From assembly GCA_036924835.1 (NCBI GenBank), contig JBAGRR010000001.1, forward strand, positions 3,177,001 through 3,241,000: a stretch of DNA of 64,000 nt. The letters are read 5' to 3'. Positions 9,611-19,543 of the stretch are shown here, piece after piece. The notes beneath the pieces are model-generated. The model was not told where the DNA came from. It saw only the letters and a list, made by a program, of their open reading frames with translations, and did no database searches. How positions within the stretch are numbered: the first letter of the stretch is position 1; every line of letters starts with the position of its first letter. The translations under genes and the position numbers were made by a program. This DNA is from Nitrobacteraceae bacterium AZCC 1564. Its GTDB lineage: Bacteria > Pseudomonadota > Alphaproteobacteria > Rhizobiales > Xanthobacteraceae.

Positions 9611-10456
9611 ATGGCTATGACACTCGAAAATCCAGCTCTTGAGGCCGGCGTGACGACGCGGCGTCCCGCCGGACGCCTGCAACGCATTGCGCGGCCTGCC
9701 ATCGGTTTGTTGTTGCCGCTCGGGTGTGCGGTGGCGTGGGAATTGGCGGTGCGGTTTGGCTATTCCAATGGCCGCCTCGTGCCGCCGCCGAGCCGTATCT
9801 GGGAGACGCTCGTTGAACTCTCGGCCAGCGGCGAGTTGCGCCAGCATGTGACGGCGACCATGAGCCGCGTTGGTGCGGGCTTTGGTATCGGTGTTCTGAC
9901 GGGAACGATTTTCGGAGCGATCTGTGGCTACTGGTCGCTGGCGCGACGGTTGCTCGATCCGACATTACAGGCGCTGCGCGCGATTCCGTCCATGGCGTGG
10001 ATCCCGCTTTTCATCCTGTGGCTCGGCATTTTTGAAACGTCAAAAGTGGCGCTGATCGCCGCCGGCGTGTTTTTCCCGATCTATCTCGGCGTCATGGATG
10101 CGATCCTTGGGATTGATCGCAAGATCGTCGAGGTTGGCCGGACATTCCGGCTCAGCGGCTTCGCGATGATCAGGCGTATCCTTCTTCCGGCCGTGTTGCC
10201 TGCCTTTGTTGTCTCATTGCGGACCGGTCTCGGGCTCGGATGGATGTTCGTGGTCGCCGCGGAATTCATGGGCGCATCCGAAGGTGTCGGCTTTCTGCTG
10301 ACTGACGGACAGCAACTCGGTAAGCCGGCGCAAATCATGGCTGCGATTATCGTGTTCGCGATCCTCGGCAAAGTGACTGACTGGCTGATCCAGCTTGCCG
10401 CGAAACCATTTCTGCGCTGGCAGGATTCCTTCAGTTCGCATGCGGAGAGGGCTTGA
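9611..10456 (+). CDS. ABC transporter permease, SsuC/TauC type
   Basis: A 281-residue inner-membrane protein with about six membrane segments. The cytoplasmic EAA loop that docks the ATPase reads VGRTFRLSGFAMIRRILLP near residues 176-194. ATG 9611 (or 9617) is preferred to an in-frame TTG at 9596. It ends 1 base before the ATPase start codon. It works with the genes at 8388 and 10458. Confidence 0.88.
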   Translation: MAMTLENPALEAGVTTRRPAGRLQRIARPAIGLLLPLGCAVAWELAVRFGYSNGRLVPPPSRIWETLVELSASGELRQHVTATMSRVGAGFGIGVLTGTIFGAICGYWSLARRLLDPTLQALRAIPSMAWIPLFILWLGIFETSKVALIAAGVFFPIYLGVMDAILGIDRKIVEVGRTFRLSGFAMIRRILLPAVLPAFVVSLRTGLGLGWMFVVAAEFMGASEGVGFLLTDGQQLGKPAQIMAAIIVFAILGKVTDWLIQLAAKPFLRWQDSFSSHAERA

Positions 10457-10457
10457 G

Positions 10458-11240
10458 ATGCTGGCTCTCGATCGTGTCGGGAAGGTCTATCCCAACGGTG
10501 TGCATGCGCTTGAGGGATTTTCTGCGCGTATCAAGCTGGGCGAAATCATCGCGGTCATCGGCGGCTCCGGGTGCGGCAAGTCCACATTGTTGCGCGCGAT
10601 CTCGGGCCTTGAACGAGCAACGACTGGCGACATCACGCTGGATGGCGTCTCGATCACGGCGCCGCATGAAAAGGTCGGCATCATCTTCCAGGAGCCGCGA
10701 CTGCTTCCGTGGTTGAGCGTTGCCGACAATGTCGGCTTTGGCATCATGCATTTGCCGGCTGCGGAACGTCAGCAAAAGATTGCACACGCGCTGGAGCGTG
10801 TTGGCCTCGCCGACAAGGCCAAGGCGTGGCCGCGCGAATTGTCCGGCGGTCAGGCGCAGCGCGTGGCAATCGCGCGGGCCCTTGTGCCGTCGCCGGAAGT
10901 ACTGCTGCTCGATGAGCCGTTTTCGGCACTCGATGCCTTTACACGCACAGATCTGCAGGATCATCTGCTCGCACTTTGGGCCGACACCAAGCCGACACTG
11001 ATCCTCGTGACCCACGATGTCGACGAGGCCGTGGTGTTGGCGGATAGGGTGATGGTGATGCGTCCGCGGCCTGGCCGCCTGTTCGAGGAGATCAGGGTCG
11101 AACTGTCGCGCCCGCGTGATCGCACATCGCCATTGTTTGAAGCTGTCAAGCGCAAGGTGCTGACGGCCTTGGACCGTTCACTTGACCGCGCGAAACCTGG
11201 CAATGATCAGCCGGTGGCGGGTGCGGCCATGTGGTGGTAG
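10458..11240 (+). CDS. ABC transporter ATP-binding protein, SsuB/TauB type
   Basis: A 260-residue ATPase. Walker A GGSGCGKST is near residues 35-43, the Q-loop FQEPRLLPW near 78, the ABC signature LSGGQAQRV near 128, Walker B VLLLDEPFSALD near 150 and the H-loop VTHD near 187. ATG 10458 has a GAGAGG box just upstream inside the permease end; the longer open frame from 10395 overlaps the permease and is rejected. It energises the importer. Confidence 0.92.
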   Translation: MLALDRVGKVYPNGVHALEGFSARIKLGEIIAVIGGSGCGKSTLLRAISGLERATTGDITLDGVSITAPHEKVGIIFQEPRLLPWLSVADNVGFGIMHLPAAERQQKIAHALERVGLADKAKAWPRELSGGQAQRVAIARALVPSPEVLLLDEPFSALDAFTRTDLQDHLLALWADTKPTLILVTHDVDEAVVLADRVMVMRPRPGRLFEEIRVELSRPRDRTSPLFEAVKRKVLTALDRSLDRAKPGNDQPVAGAAMWW

Positions 11241-11282
11241 CACCACTAAAATCGTTTCGATCATTTTTTTTGGAGCAGTCAG

Positions 11283-11795
11283 ATGGACTCAACCGAACTC
11301 CGCGCCATGCAGGCCCCGATCAAGGATCGCTACAAGACAGATCCAAAGGCCGCTTTCATCACCTTGAAGGCCAAGGGCTCGCTGGAAAGCGAAGGCATCG
11401 CCTGCAAGGTGGAAACCGGTCGTGCCATGGCAGCGGTCGCTGGTCTCCACCCGGCGACCGGCGGCTCTGGTCTCGAACTGTGTTCGGGCGATATGCTGCT
11501 CGAGGCGCTGGTGGCCTGCGCCGGCGTGACACTCAAGTCAGTGGCAACCGCGATCGATGTGTCGCTGAGGTCCGGCCAAGTGAGCGCCGAAGGCGATCTC
11601 GATTTCCGCGGAACGCTCGGCGTCGACAAGGAGGCGCCGGTGGGCTTTGCGGAAATTCGTCTTCGCTTCGATGTCGACACCGACGCGCCGCAGGAAAAGC
11701 TCGACCAATTGCTGAAGCTCACCGAGCGTTATTGCGTGGTGTATCAGACCATCAAGAATGGTCCGAAGACCAGCGTGTCGATCAATCGCATTTGA
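11283..11795 (+). CDS. OsmC family protein
   Basis: A 170-residue OsmC/Ohr-fold protein. The two cysteines expected of the peroxidase site are present: one in EALVACAGVTLKS (near residue 80) and one in LTERYCVVYQTI (near residue 150). Families of this type reduce organic or fatty-acid hydroperoxides, or act as redox-linked accessory proteins. It lies 42 bases after the ABC ATPase gene in the same direction, so it is probably in the importer operon, and it converges on mutS, whose stop is 2 bases away. Confidence 0.85.
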   Translation: MDSTELRAMQAPIKDRYKTDPKAAFITLKAKGSLESEGIACKVETGRAMAAVAGLHPATGGSGLELCSGDMLLEALVACAGVTLKSVATAIDVSLRSGQVSAEGDLDFRGTLGVDKEAPVGFAEIRLRFDVDTDAPQEKLDQLLKLTERYCVVYQTIKNGPKTSVSINRI

Positions 11796-11796
11796 G

Positions 11797-14529
11797 TTAC
11801 TTCGGCAGCTTGGCCTTCAAGGCATACAAGGCTTCAAGTGCATCCCGCGGCGACATGTCGTCGGGATGCAATGCGTTGAGGGCCTCAACGAGTTGATCGG
11901 CCGGGCTCGGCGGCTGCGGTTCTGACGTTGCGCGCGACGTCACAGCAAACAGCGGCAAGTCGTCTGCGAGTGCACGCGCGGTCGATCCGCGATCCTGGGC
12001 TTCCAATTTGGTCAGGACCGATTTCGCCCGCGCGATCACTGCTGCCGGAAGTCCTGCAAGTTTTGCTACCTGGATGCCGTAGGAACGGTCTGCAGCTCCG
12101 GGCAGCACCTCGTGCAGGAAGACAACGTCCCCTTGCCATTCCTTGACGCGGACCGTCGCATTGAACAGGCGTGGCAGATTCGCCGACAGCGCCGTCAACT
12201 CATGATAGTGCGTGGCGAACAACGCGCGGCAGCGATTGCTTTCGTGCAGATGTTCAATAGAGGCCCAGGCGATCGACAGTCCGTCGAAGGTTGATGTGCC
12301 GCGGCCGATTTCGTCCAGGATCACGAGCGCGCGTTCGCTGGCCTGATTGAGGATGGCCGCGGTTTCGACCATCTCTACCATGAAGGTCGAACGGCCGCGC
12401 GCGAGATCATCCGCTGCGCCGACGCGCGAAAACAGCCGGTCGACGATGCCGATATGCGCCAGCTTTGCCGGCACGAAACTCCCCATCTGCGCCAGCAACG
12501 CAATCAAAGCGTTCTGCCGCAGGAAGGTCGATTTACCGGCCATATTGGGACCGGTGATCAGCCAAATTTGCCCCGACGATTGCGAGGGACCGGGCGACAG
12601 GTCGCAGGCATTGGCAATGAACGGCTGGCCGTCACGCTTCAGGGATTGTTCGACAACCGGATGCCGTCCGCCCTCGATGGAAAACTTCAGCGAATTGTCG
12701 ACGACAGGCCGCACGTAGTTTTCGTCGATGGCGAGCTTCGCAAGCGATGATGTGACGTCGAGCAGTGCAAAGGCATGGGCTGCAGCGCGCAGATCGTCTC
12801 CCGTGGCAATCGCCTTCGCGCACAGCCGGTCAAAAATCTCGAGTTCAAGACCGAGTGCGCGTTCACCGGCATTGGCGATCTTGGCCTCGATCTCGCCCAG
12901 TTCAGTGGTGGTGAAGCGCACCTGTCCCGCCAGCGTCTGGCGATGGATGAAGGTTGCGTTCAGCGGCGCTGTCATCAGCTTGTCGCCGTGCTGCGCGGTG
13001 ACTTCGACGAAATAGCCGAGAACGTTGTTGTGACGAATCTTCAGGGCCTTGATGCCCGTGTCGTCGGCGTAACGCGCCTGCATCGCGGCAACCACGAGCC
13101 GTGACGCGTCGCGCAAATTGCGCGTTTCGTCGAGGATCGAATCGTAGCCCTGACGCACGAACCCGCCATCGCGATTGAGCAGCGGCAGATCGTCAGCGAG
13201 ACCACGCGCGAATTCATGGGCAAGGTCGCGTGACGGGCGGCGTAGCGCATCGAGCGCCATATGGATGTCTCGTGGCAGGTCGGCGATGCGAGAGAGCCGC
13301 TCCTCCACTTGGTCGGCAGCCAGCACGCCGTCACGCAAGGCAGCAAGATCGCGCGGTCCGCCACGGCCAACGGACAGCCGTGCCAGTGCGCGCGAGATAT
13401 CCGGCGCCGCGCGCAAAATGCTGCGAAGATCTTCCCGTGCAGCACTATCCTGCGCGAACAGCGCGATGGCATCGAGCCGGTGCCCGATCGTTGCGCTGTC
13501 CATCAGCGGCGCGGCGAGCCGCTGTGCCAGCAGGCGCGATCCGGCTGCGGTGACAGTACAATCGATGGCATCGAGCAATGATCCGCGCCGCTCACCGGAT
13601 AGTGTGCGGGTAAGTTCGAGGTTCGCCCGGGTCGCTGGATCAATCGCCACGGTGGTGCCGGCAGCCTCGTGCGCTGGCGGCGACAGAGGCGGCCGCTTGC
13701 CGACCTGCGTGCGATCGATATAGGTCACGGCAGCAGCAGCAGCGGTTGCCTCCAGCCGCGACATCGCGCCAAAGCCGTCCATGGTGGCGACGGCGAAATA
13801 ATCGCACAGCCTTCGCTCGGCGGTCGCGGCGTCGAACACATCGCGGGTCAGGGGTGTCACGGCGGGCAAGGTTCGGAATAAGGCGACAAGTTCGGGATCG
13901 CTGTACAAGGCGTCGGTGACGATCACCTCGTTTGGGTTGATGCGGGCGAGCGTCGCGCCGAGTTCGCCCATGCTGCACTCGGTCACCATGAATTCCGACG
14001 TTGAAATGTCGATCCACGCCAATCCAATGCGATCGCTCCCGGCCGAGGATGCGCGCGCCCGCGCAATTGCCAGCAGATAATTGTTGGTTCGTGCGTCGAG
14101 CAGCGTGTCTTCGGTCAGCGTGCCTGGCGTCACCAGCCGCACCACATCGCGGCGGACCACGCTTTTGTTGCCGCGCTTGCGGGCGGCGGCGGGATCTTCC
14201 ATCTGTTCGCAGACCGCGACGCGATTGCCAAGTGCGATCAGCCGGTGCAGATAGTCGTCGGCCCGTTCAACGGGCACGCCGCACATTGGGATGTCCTGGC
14301 CGAGATGTTTGCCCCGCTTGGTCAGCGTGATGCCGAGCGAGCGCGACGCGATTTCGGCATCCTCGAAGAAGAGTTCATAGAAATCGCCCATCCTGTAGAA
14401 CAGCAGCAGGCCGGGGTTGGCGGCCTTGATCTCAAGATACTGTTCCATCATCGGCGTGACGCGGCTGGCTGCCTCCGGTGAGGTGGTTTCGGTATCTGCA
14501 GGGGCTGGGGGAGTCGAATGGATCGTCAT
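11797..14529 (-). CDS. mutS: DNA mismatch repair protein MutS
   Basis: A protein of about 910 residues that recognises mismatches. The mismatch-binding motif GDFYELF is near residue 48 within [18 protein letters not shown] onward. The ATPase domain has Walker [11 protein letters not shown], then [17 protein letters not shown] and the ATHYHELT signature, all in the expected order. The C-terminal ends with the short helical tail [15 protein letters not shown]. An upstream in-frame GTG at 14586 is open, but ATG 14529 ([10 protein letters not shown]) is the usual start in relatives. Confidence 0.95.
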   Translation of the reverse strand: MTIHSTPPAPADTETTSPEAASRVTPMMEQYLEIKAANPGLLLFYRMGDFYELFFEDAEIASRSLGITLTKRGKHLGQDIPMCGVPVERADDYLHRLIALGNRVAVCEQMEDPAAARKRGNKSVVRRDVVRLVTPGTLTEDTLLDARTNNYLLAIARARASSAGSDRIGLAWIDISTSEFMVTECSMGELGATLARINPNEVIVTDALYSDPELVALFRTLPAVTPLTRDVFDAATAERRLCDYFAVATMDGFGAMSRLEATAAAAAVTYIDRTQVGKRPPLSPPAHEAAGTTVAIDPATRANLELTRTLSGERRGSLLDAIDCTVTAAGSRLLAQRLAAPLMDSATIGHRLDAIALFAQDSAAREDLRSILRAAPDISRALARLSVGRGGPRDLAALRDGVLAADQVEERLSRIADLPRDIHMALDALRRPSRDLAHEFARGLADDLPLLNRDGGFVRQGYDSILDETRNLRDASRLVVAAMQARYADDTGIKALKIRHNNVLGYFVEVTAQHGDKLMTAPLNATFIHRQTLAGQVRFTTTELGEIEAKIANAGERALGLELEIFDRLCAKAIATGDDLRAAAHAFALLDVTSSLAKLAIDENYVRPVVDNSLKFSIEGGRHPVVEQSLKRDGQPFIANACDLSPGPSQSSGQIWLITGPNMAGKSTFLRQNALIALLAQMGSFVPAKLAHIGIVDRLFSRVGAADDLARGRSTFMVEMVETAAILNQASERALVILDEIGRGTSTFDGLSIAWASIEHLHESNRCRALFATHYHELTALSANLPRLFNATVRVKEWQGDVVFLHEVLPGAADRSYGIQVAKLAGLPAAVIARAKSVLTKLEAQDRGSTARALADDLPLFAVTSRATSEPQPPSPADQLVEALNALHPDDMSPRDALEALYALKAKLPK

Positions 14530-14590
14530 GGGGGCGAAGCTATCAAAGTTTTTAGGCCCGTTGGGCTTGGAGACCGTGTTTTCCACGTTC

Positions 14591-14756
14591 CCAGTGTCCC
14601 GTCTCCGAATAACCGACCCGTTTGCGGCGCGCTCCCACGGTTACTCGGAGACGAAAGGACACTAGAAAAATCAAAATGCTAGTGTGGCTTTGTCTCGCAA
14701 TTGCCGATAAGAGGCGAGCCGCAAGAGTGGTCGGCAATTGCGAGACGCCACACTCG
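14591..14756 (+). repeat. CTAG double-hairpin repeat unit 5 (class A)
   Basis: Hairpins 14591-14665 and 14679-14756; arms GTCTCCGAATAACCG and GTCTCGCAATTGCCGA as in unit 1. Outer feet have decayed to CCAG and CTCG, so this is an older copy. It lies between the divergent mutS and thiolase genes. From 14757 to 14896 is the thiolase leader with no other gene. Confidence 0.88.
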
Positions 14757-14896
14757 ACCGGTCCGGCATAGCGGCTCTGCCCGAAAACGAGGCCGATTCG
14801 AGCATCGATTGTTTGACGTGGGGGATGGCGCTTCCTAATACTCACGCCAAATTTCGGTGCGGCCGTTCCGTCCGCTTGGCATTCAGGGAGCAAACA

Positions 14897-16105
14897 ATGC
14901 GCGATGTTTACATTTGTGACGCGGTGCGTACGCCAATCGGACGTTTTGGCGGCTCGCTGGCCAAGGTGAGGGCCGACGATCTCGCGGCCGCGCCGATCAA
15001 GACGCTGATGGCGCGCAATCCGAATATCGACTGGACCGCGCTGGATGAAGTTGCCTTCGGTTGCGCCAATCAGGCCGGCGAAGACAACCGCAACGTGGCG
15101 CGCATGGCGTTGTTGCTCGCAGGTCTCCCAGACAGCATTCCCGGCATGACCATCAATCGTTTGTGCGCTTCGGGTCTGGATGCGGTCGGAGGTATGGCGC
15201 GTGCGATTCGTGCGGGCGAAATTGACTTCGCGATTGCCGGTGGCGTGGAGTCTATGACGCGTGCACCATTTGTAACCGGCAAGGCGGAGCAGCCCTTCCA
15301 GCGCACCGTCGAGACTTATGACACCACGATCGGCTGGCGTTTCATCAATCCGCTGATGAAGCAGCAGTATGGCGTCGATTCGATGCCGGAAACCGGTGAG
15401 AACGTGGCAGAGGACTATCAGATTTCGCGCGCCGATCAGGACGCGTTCGCCATTCGCTCGCAGCAGCGCGCGGGTAAAGCCATCGCCGCAGGCTATTTCG
15501 CCGAGGAAATCACGCCGATCACGATCCCCGGCGGCAAGGCTGGCCCCATCGTCGTGGACAAGGACGAGCACCCGCGTCCTGAAACCACCCTTGAAGGGTT
15601 GGCGAAGTTGAAGCCCGTGGTTCGTCCCAATGGCACGGTGACGGCTGGCAATGCGTCCGGTGTCAACGATGGTGCCGCGGCCATGATCCTCGCATCCGAA
15701 GAGGCGGTGAAGAAGCACGGTCTCACGCCGCGTGCACGCATCCTCGGTCTGGCTTCGGCTGGTGTTCCGCCGCGTGTGATGGGCATCGGTCCGGTTCCGG
15801 CCGTGCAGAAGCTGCTGGGACGTCTCGACCTCAAGATCACTGACGTCGATCTCATTGAGCTCAACGAAGCCTTCGCCTCACAAGGCATCGCAGTGCTGCG
15901 TCAGCTCGGGGTGAAGGAAGACGCCGATTTCGTGAACCCGCATGGCGGCGCCATTGCGCTCGGCCACCCGCTCGGCATGAGCGGTGCCCGTCTTGCGATG
16001 ACCGCGGTTCATGGATTGGAAAAGCGCGGCGGCAAGCTCGCGATTGCCACCATGTGCGTGGGCGTCGGCCAGGGCGTTGCGGCGGCGATCGAGAAGCTGA
16101 ACTGA
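14897..16105 (+). CDS. pcaF: Thiolase, 3-oxoadipyl-CoA / acetyl-CoA acyltransferase
   Basis: A 402-residue thiolase. The nucleophilic cysteine is in NRLCASGLDAVGG (near residue 90), the catalytic histidine in GGAIALGHPLGMSG (near 355) and the second cysteine in TMCVGVGQG (near 387). The N-terminus MRDVYICDAVRTPIGRFGG and the insertion with SMTRAPFV are those of 3-oxoadipyl-CoA thiolases of the beta-ketoadipate pathway. No other pca gene is nearby, so a general beta-oxidation role remains possible. ATG 14897 has GGGAG about 8 bases upstream. A strong terminator follows. Confidence 0.8.
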   Translation: MRDVYICDAVRTPIGRFGGSLAKVRADDLAAAPIKTLMARNPNIDWTALDEVAFGCANQAGEDNRNVARMALLLAGLPDSIPGMTINRLCASGLDAVGGMARAIRAGEIDFAIAGGVESMTRAPFVTGKAEQPFQRTVETYDTTIGWRFINPLMKQQYGVDSMPETGENVAEDYQISRADQDAFAIRSQQRAGKAIAAGYFAEEITPITIPGGKAGPIVVDKDEHPRPETTLEGLAKLKPVVRPNGTVTAGNASGVNDGAAAMILASEEAVKKHGLTPRARILGLASAGVPPRVMGIGPVPAVQKLLGRLDLKITDVDLIELNEAFASQGIAVLRQLGVKEDADFVNPHGGAIALGHPLGMSGARLAMTAVHGLEKRGGKLAIATMCVGVGQGVAAAIEKLN

Positions 16106-16141
16106 TCTCATATCGCTGAAAGACAGCGATCTAAACAAAAG

Positions 16142-16179
16142 CACGATCAATGGTCACAGACCGCTGATCGTGTTTTTTT
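16142..16179 (+). terminator. Rho-independent terminator of the thiolase gene
   Basis: Stem CACGATCA (16142-16149) pairs with TGATCGTG (16165-16172) and is followed by seven T residues. Confidence 0.85.
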
Positions 16180-16233
16180 GTACTGAAGACGCGGCCGCAC
16201 AGGCTTTGCTGCGATGCTCGCTTTTGACGTCCG

Positions 16234-17796
16234 CTAATCCATCACCGCCGCATGATCTGCTGACTGGGCCTGCTGGCGCATGGCCGCTTTGCTCGACCCA
16301 ATCATGATGGCGAGTGGGATCGCACACAGCGTCACAAGCATCACCATCTGGTAATCGCGCGAGAACGCAATGATCTGCGCCTGAACCTGCAGCAGCACGT
16401 CCATAATGGCGCGGCCGGAATCGGTATTCATGTTGAGAATGCCGGCGACATCAGGCATCTGCATGGCGTGATTGAACGGTGTGACGTGTTCGTTGAGGAT
16501 CGCATAGGCCTCGCGACCGCCCTCCGTGAGTTTAGCGATGACGACAGAAATGCCGATCGAGCTGGCGACGTTGCGCACCAGGGTCAGCATCGCGGTGCCA
16601 TCGGTGCGCAGGTGATTGGGCAGTGTAAGGAAGGCGACCGTCGAGAGCGGCACGAACACGAGCCCGAGGCCGAAGCCCTGGGCGATGCTGACGACGACAA
16701 TCGTCGATGCCCCGGTCTGGTCGGTCCAGCCCGTCATAAAGAACAGTGAGACCGACATAAGAATCATGCCGCTCGCAATCAACGTCCGCGCCTCGATATA
16801 TTTCATGAAGCGTCCGACCAGCATCATCGCGACGAACGTGCCCAATCCGCGTGTGGCCAGCAGCAGGCCGGCGGTCATGATCGGATAGCCGATCACGTTC
16901 TGCAGATAAGGCGAAGCGAGTGCCATGGTGCTGTAGAGCACGAGGCCCATCACCGCCATGAAGACGCAGCCGCCGATGAAGTTGCGATCCTTGAAAATCG
17001 CGAACTGGATGAACGGCCGGTCCGTGGTGAATGAGTGCGCGAAGAAATAGTAGAAGCCAATGATCGCGATGATCGATTCCGCGACGATTTCGGGTGACTC
17101 GAGCCAGCCGAGCTGTTCGCCACGGTCCAGCGCGAGCTGCATCGAGCCGATGCCGATGGCCAATGCGATAAAGCCGAACCAGTCAAAACGGAGTTCGTGG
17201 TTGGGTGTTGTTTCGTCCATGAAGGCCATCAGGCCCAGCACCGTAATGATGCCGAACGGCAGGTTCACGAAGAACACCCAATGCCAGGAATAGGTCTCGG
17301 TGAGCCAGGCGCCGAGTGAGGGCCCCATGATCGGTCCCAGCATGACGCCCATGCCCCAGATGGACATCGCCTTGGCGCGTTCATGCAGCGCGTAGGAGTC
17401 GAGCATCACCGCTTGCGAGAGCGGCACGAGCGCCGCACCGAACACGCCTTGCAGAAGACGAAACAGCACCATCTGCGTGATGTCCTGCGCGAGGCCGCAC
17501 ATCACTGATGCGACGGTAAAGCCCGCCGAGCAGATGACGAAGATCTTCTTCCGCCCGAAGCGATTGGCGATCCAGCCGACCGGTGCGGTCATGATGGCTG
17601 CAGCGACAATGTAAGACGTCAGCACCCAGTTGATCTGATCCTGCGACGCGGAGAGCGTGCCCTGCATATAGGGCAGCGCCACGTTCGCAATCGTCGTGTC
17701 GAGAGCCTGCATGATGGTCGCGGTCATCGCGCAGACCGTAACCATGTTGCGGCGAAGACCCGGGACCGCCGCCGTGGAGGTGGCGGAGGCGGTCAC
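16234..17796 (-). CDS. emrB: DHA2 family multidrug efflux MFS transporter (EmrB type)
   Basis: A 520-residue permease with about 14 membrane segments. Motif A (GWIANRFGRKKIFVI, near residue 80), the DTTIANVALPYMQG start and motif C type GPIMGPSLGAWLTE (near residue 150) are classic for the DHA2/EmrB/QacA group. Its start codon overlaps the emrA stop by 4 bases (ATGA), showing translational coupling. With EmrA it would form a proton-driven pump across inner membrane and periplasm. Substrates cannot be told from sequence. Confidence 0.9.
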   Translation of the reverse strand: MTASATSTAAVPGLRRNMVTVCAMTATIMQALDTTIANVALPYMQGTLSASQDQINWVLTSYIVAAAIMTAPVGWIANRFGRKKIFVICSAGFTVASVMCGLAQDITQMVLFRLLQGVFGAALVPLSQAVMLDSYALHERAKAMSIWGMGVMLGPIMGPSLGAWLTETYSWHWVFFVNLPFGIITVLGLMAFMDETTPNHELRFDWFGFIALAIGIGSMQLALDRGEQLGWLESPEIVAESIIAIIGFYYFFAHSFTTDRPFIQFAIFKDRNFIGGCVFMAVMGLVLYSTMALASPYLQNVIGYPIMTAGLLLATRGLGTFVAMMLVGRFMKYIEARTLIASGMILMSVSLFFMTGWTDQTGASTIVVVSIAQGFGLGLVFVPLSTVAFLTLPNHLRTDGTAMLTLVRNVASSIGISVVIAKLTEGGREAYAILNEHVTPFNHAMQMPDVAGILNMNTDSGRAIMDVLLQVQAQIIAFSRDYQMVMLVTLCAIPLAIMIGSSKAAMRQQAQSADHAAVMD

Positions 17797-18947
17797 CGGG
17801 TTTCCTCCTGCGCCGATGCGGAGGAGAGGCCGAGAAGACCTGCAAGCGAGCGCTGATGTCCGGTGTCGATCCAGACATAAGTGCTCATGCCAGCCTTGAG
17901 CTTCTTTACGGCGGCATCATGAGTGTCGAAATAAATCCGGACGGGAACACGCTGCACGACCTTGACGAAGTTCCCGGTCGAATTCTGCGGCGGCAGAATA
18001 GCGAACTGTGCGCCAGTTCCGGGGCTTAACGATCCTACTGTTCCTTTGAAAGTATGATCGGGAAACGCATCCACTGATAGCGTGACTGGCTGGCCTTTCG
18101 CCACGTAAGTGAGATCCGACTCCTTCAAATTCGCGTCAACCCACGGTGCGGCGTCATCGATCACGCTGAACACCGGTGTACCAGCAGCGACAAAACGTCC
18201 GAGCTGAATCTGATCAACTTGTGTTGCGGTCCCGCTCATCGGCGCGCGCAAAACTGTGTGATTGAGATTGCGCTGGGCCTGATCGAGTGCGGCTTGCGCC
18301 TGTGCGTAAGGCGGGAATTTCGCCAACGGCAGATCGGGATCGCCGAGCAACTGGTTTTTCGAATTGGCAGACTGCTGCTGCAGCAATTCGAGTTGAGCGC
18401 GCGCCAGGACGAGATTGGTCGTGGCGGTATCGAGGTCGAGCTGCGACCCGGCGCTGCTCCTTACGAGTGTGGCTTTGCGATCGACGTCGCGCTGCTTCAG
18501 TTCGACGCCCTGCTGCGCAAGCTCGAGCATCTGCGTGTAGGATTTGTAGTTGGATTTCAGGTTGTCGTAGTTCGTCTTGGCCTGCTCAAGGGTGGCCTTG
18601 GCCTGTTCTAACGCGAAGCGGAACGGGACAGGGTCGATTTCGAACAGCACATCATTCACGTTAACGTGCTGGCCTTCCTTGACCACGACCTTCTCGATCT
18701 TGCCGGAGATATCCGGTGTGATCAGCACCTTCTGTGCGCCGACATAGGCGTCATCGGTGCTCGCATAACGGCCGCCTGATAAATAAAACGCGACACCGCC
18801 GACCACGGCAATCAAGGGGACGACGACGAGCAGCAGCGTGCGCCGCCGTTCGCGCATGACCTGACGCCAGCCTTTGCGATGGCCGCGCCCAGGTTCTTGG
18901 TCCTGCGCTTTCTGTTCGGCGGGAAATTTGACGACTTGGTCAGCCAT
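17793..18947 (-). CDS. emrA: HlyD/EmrA membrane-fusion protein
   Basis: A 384-residue periplasmic adaptor. One N-terminal membrane segment (LLLVVVPLIAVVGGVAFYL, near residue 38) is followed by the lipoyl half STDDAYVGAQKVLITPDISG, a long alpha-helical hairpin, and the second lipoyl half LRAPMSGTATQV. ATG 18947 (MADQVVKFPAEQ) overlaps the end of the marR gene by 8 bases; longer open frames are rejected. It is the middle gene of a marR-emrA-emrB operon. Confidence 0.9.
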   Translation of the reverse strand: MADQVVKFPAEQKAQDQEPGRGHRKGWRQVMRERRRTLLLVVVPLIAVVGGVAFYLSGGRYASTDDAYVGAQKVLITPDISGKIEKVVVKEGQHVNVNDVLFEIDPVPFRFALEQAKATLEQAKTNYDNLKSNYKSYTQMLELAQQGVELKQRDVDRKATLVRSSAGSQLDLDTATTNLVLARAQLELLQQQSANSKNQLLGDPDLPLAKFPPYAQAQAALDQAQRNLNHTVLRAPMSGTATQVDQIQLGRFVAAGTPVFSVIDDAAPWVDANLKESDLTYVAKGQPVTLSVDAFPDHTFKGTVGSLSPGTGAQFAILPPQNSTGNFVKVVQRVPVRIYFDTHDAAVKKLKAGMSTYVWIDTGHQRSLAGLLGLSSASAQEETR

Positions 18948-19410
18948 AACGCTGGTCCTTCGATTTACTGTCGGCGCTCTGCAATGCATCGCGCACGTTA
19001 TTCTTGATGACTTCGAGTTGGCGCACGAGATCGCTCGCCTGTTCGTCGCTCAGATGGCTCAATGCGGTTTCGGTGATGTCCGCGCGCAGCTCGCTCAGCT
19101 TTTCCAGCAAGGGTCGTGCAGCGGGACGAAGGTAAAGGCGGTTGACGCGGCGGTCCTTGGCATCCTCGCGCCGCTCAATGAGATCGTTCTCACACAGCCG
19201 GTCGATGAGGCGCGTCAGCGTGATCGGCTGAACATCCAGCAACTCCGCGAGCTCGGACTGCTTCAGGCCTTCGGTGCGCTCCAGTTTGGCCAGCACGCCC
19301 CATTGGGCTTTGGTGATGCCATAAGGCGCGGCTTGCTTCTCGGCGAGGAGCCGAAGGAGCCGCTGCGTCTCGAACAGCACGAACAGGAAATCGGTGGGAC
19401 TTTTGGGCAC
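18940..19410 (-). CDS. MarR family transcriptional regulator
   Basis: A 156-residue winged-helix repressor. The recognition region LKQSELAELLDVQPITLTRLIDRL (split here for length: LKQSELAELLD, then VQPITLTRLIDRL) and the wing LIERREDAKDRRVNRL are clear. The start is GTG at 19410, backed by GAGAGG about 7 bases upstream; no ATG fits. It heads the emrA-emrB efflux operon and by family precedent represses it until a drug or phenolic ligand binds. A dyad 32 bases upstream is a likely operator. Confidence 0.88.
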   Translation of the reverse strand: MPKSPTDFLFVLFETQRLLRLLAEKQAAPYGITKAQWGVLAKLERTEGLKQSELAELLDVQPITLTRLIDRLCENDLIERREDAKDRRVNRLYLRPAARPLLEKLSELRADITETALSHLSDEQASDLVRQLEVIKNNVRDALQSADSKSKDQRYG

Positions 19411-19441
19411 AATCGCCTCTCAGTAAGCTTTGGCTATAATA

Positions 19442-19454
19442 AGTAAGGCTTACT
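19442..19454. promoter_or_regulatory. Likely MarR operator
   Basis: The dyad AGTAAG-G-CTTACT has 6-bp perfect arms around a single central base and lies upstream of the marR start. Its position next to AT-rich bases (TATTAT read on the minus strand) is where repressor and RNA polymerase would compete, suggesting autoregulation. Confidence 0.55.
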
Positions 19455-19543
19455 AATTTCCGAGGCGATGAATCCAGATATGAGACCTGCGGATAGCGCA
19501 TGACCGCAGGAAAGCGACGATCTTTCAGATGGTTACGGAACGA

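Noticed and set aside
14552-15718. 388-residue frame on the minus strand
   Set aside because: It runs opposite the thiolase gene and across a repeat unit; composition is that of a shadow frame.
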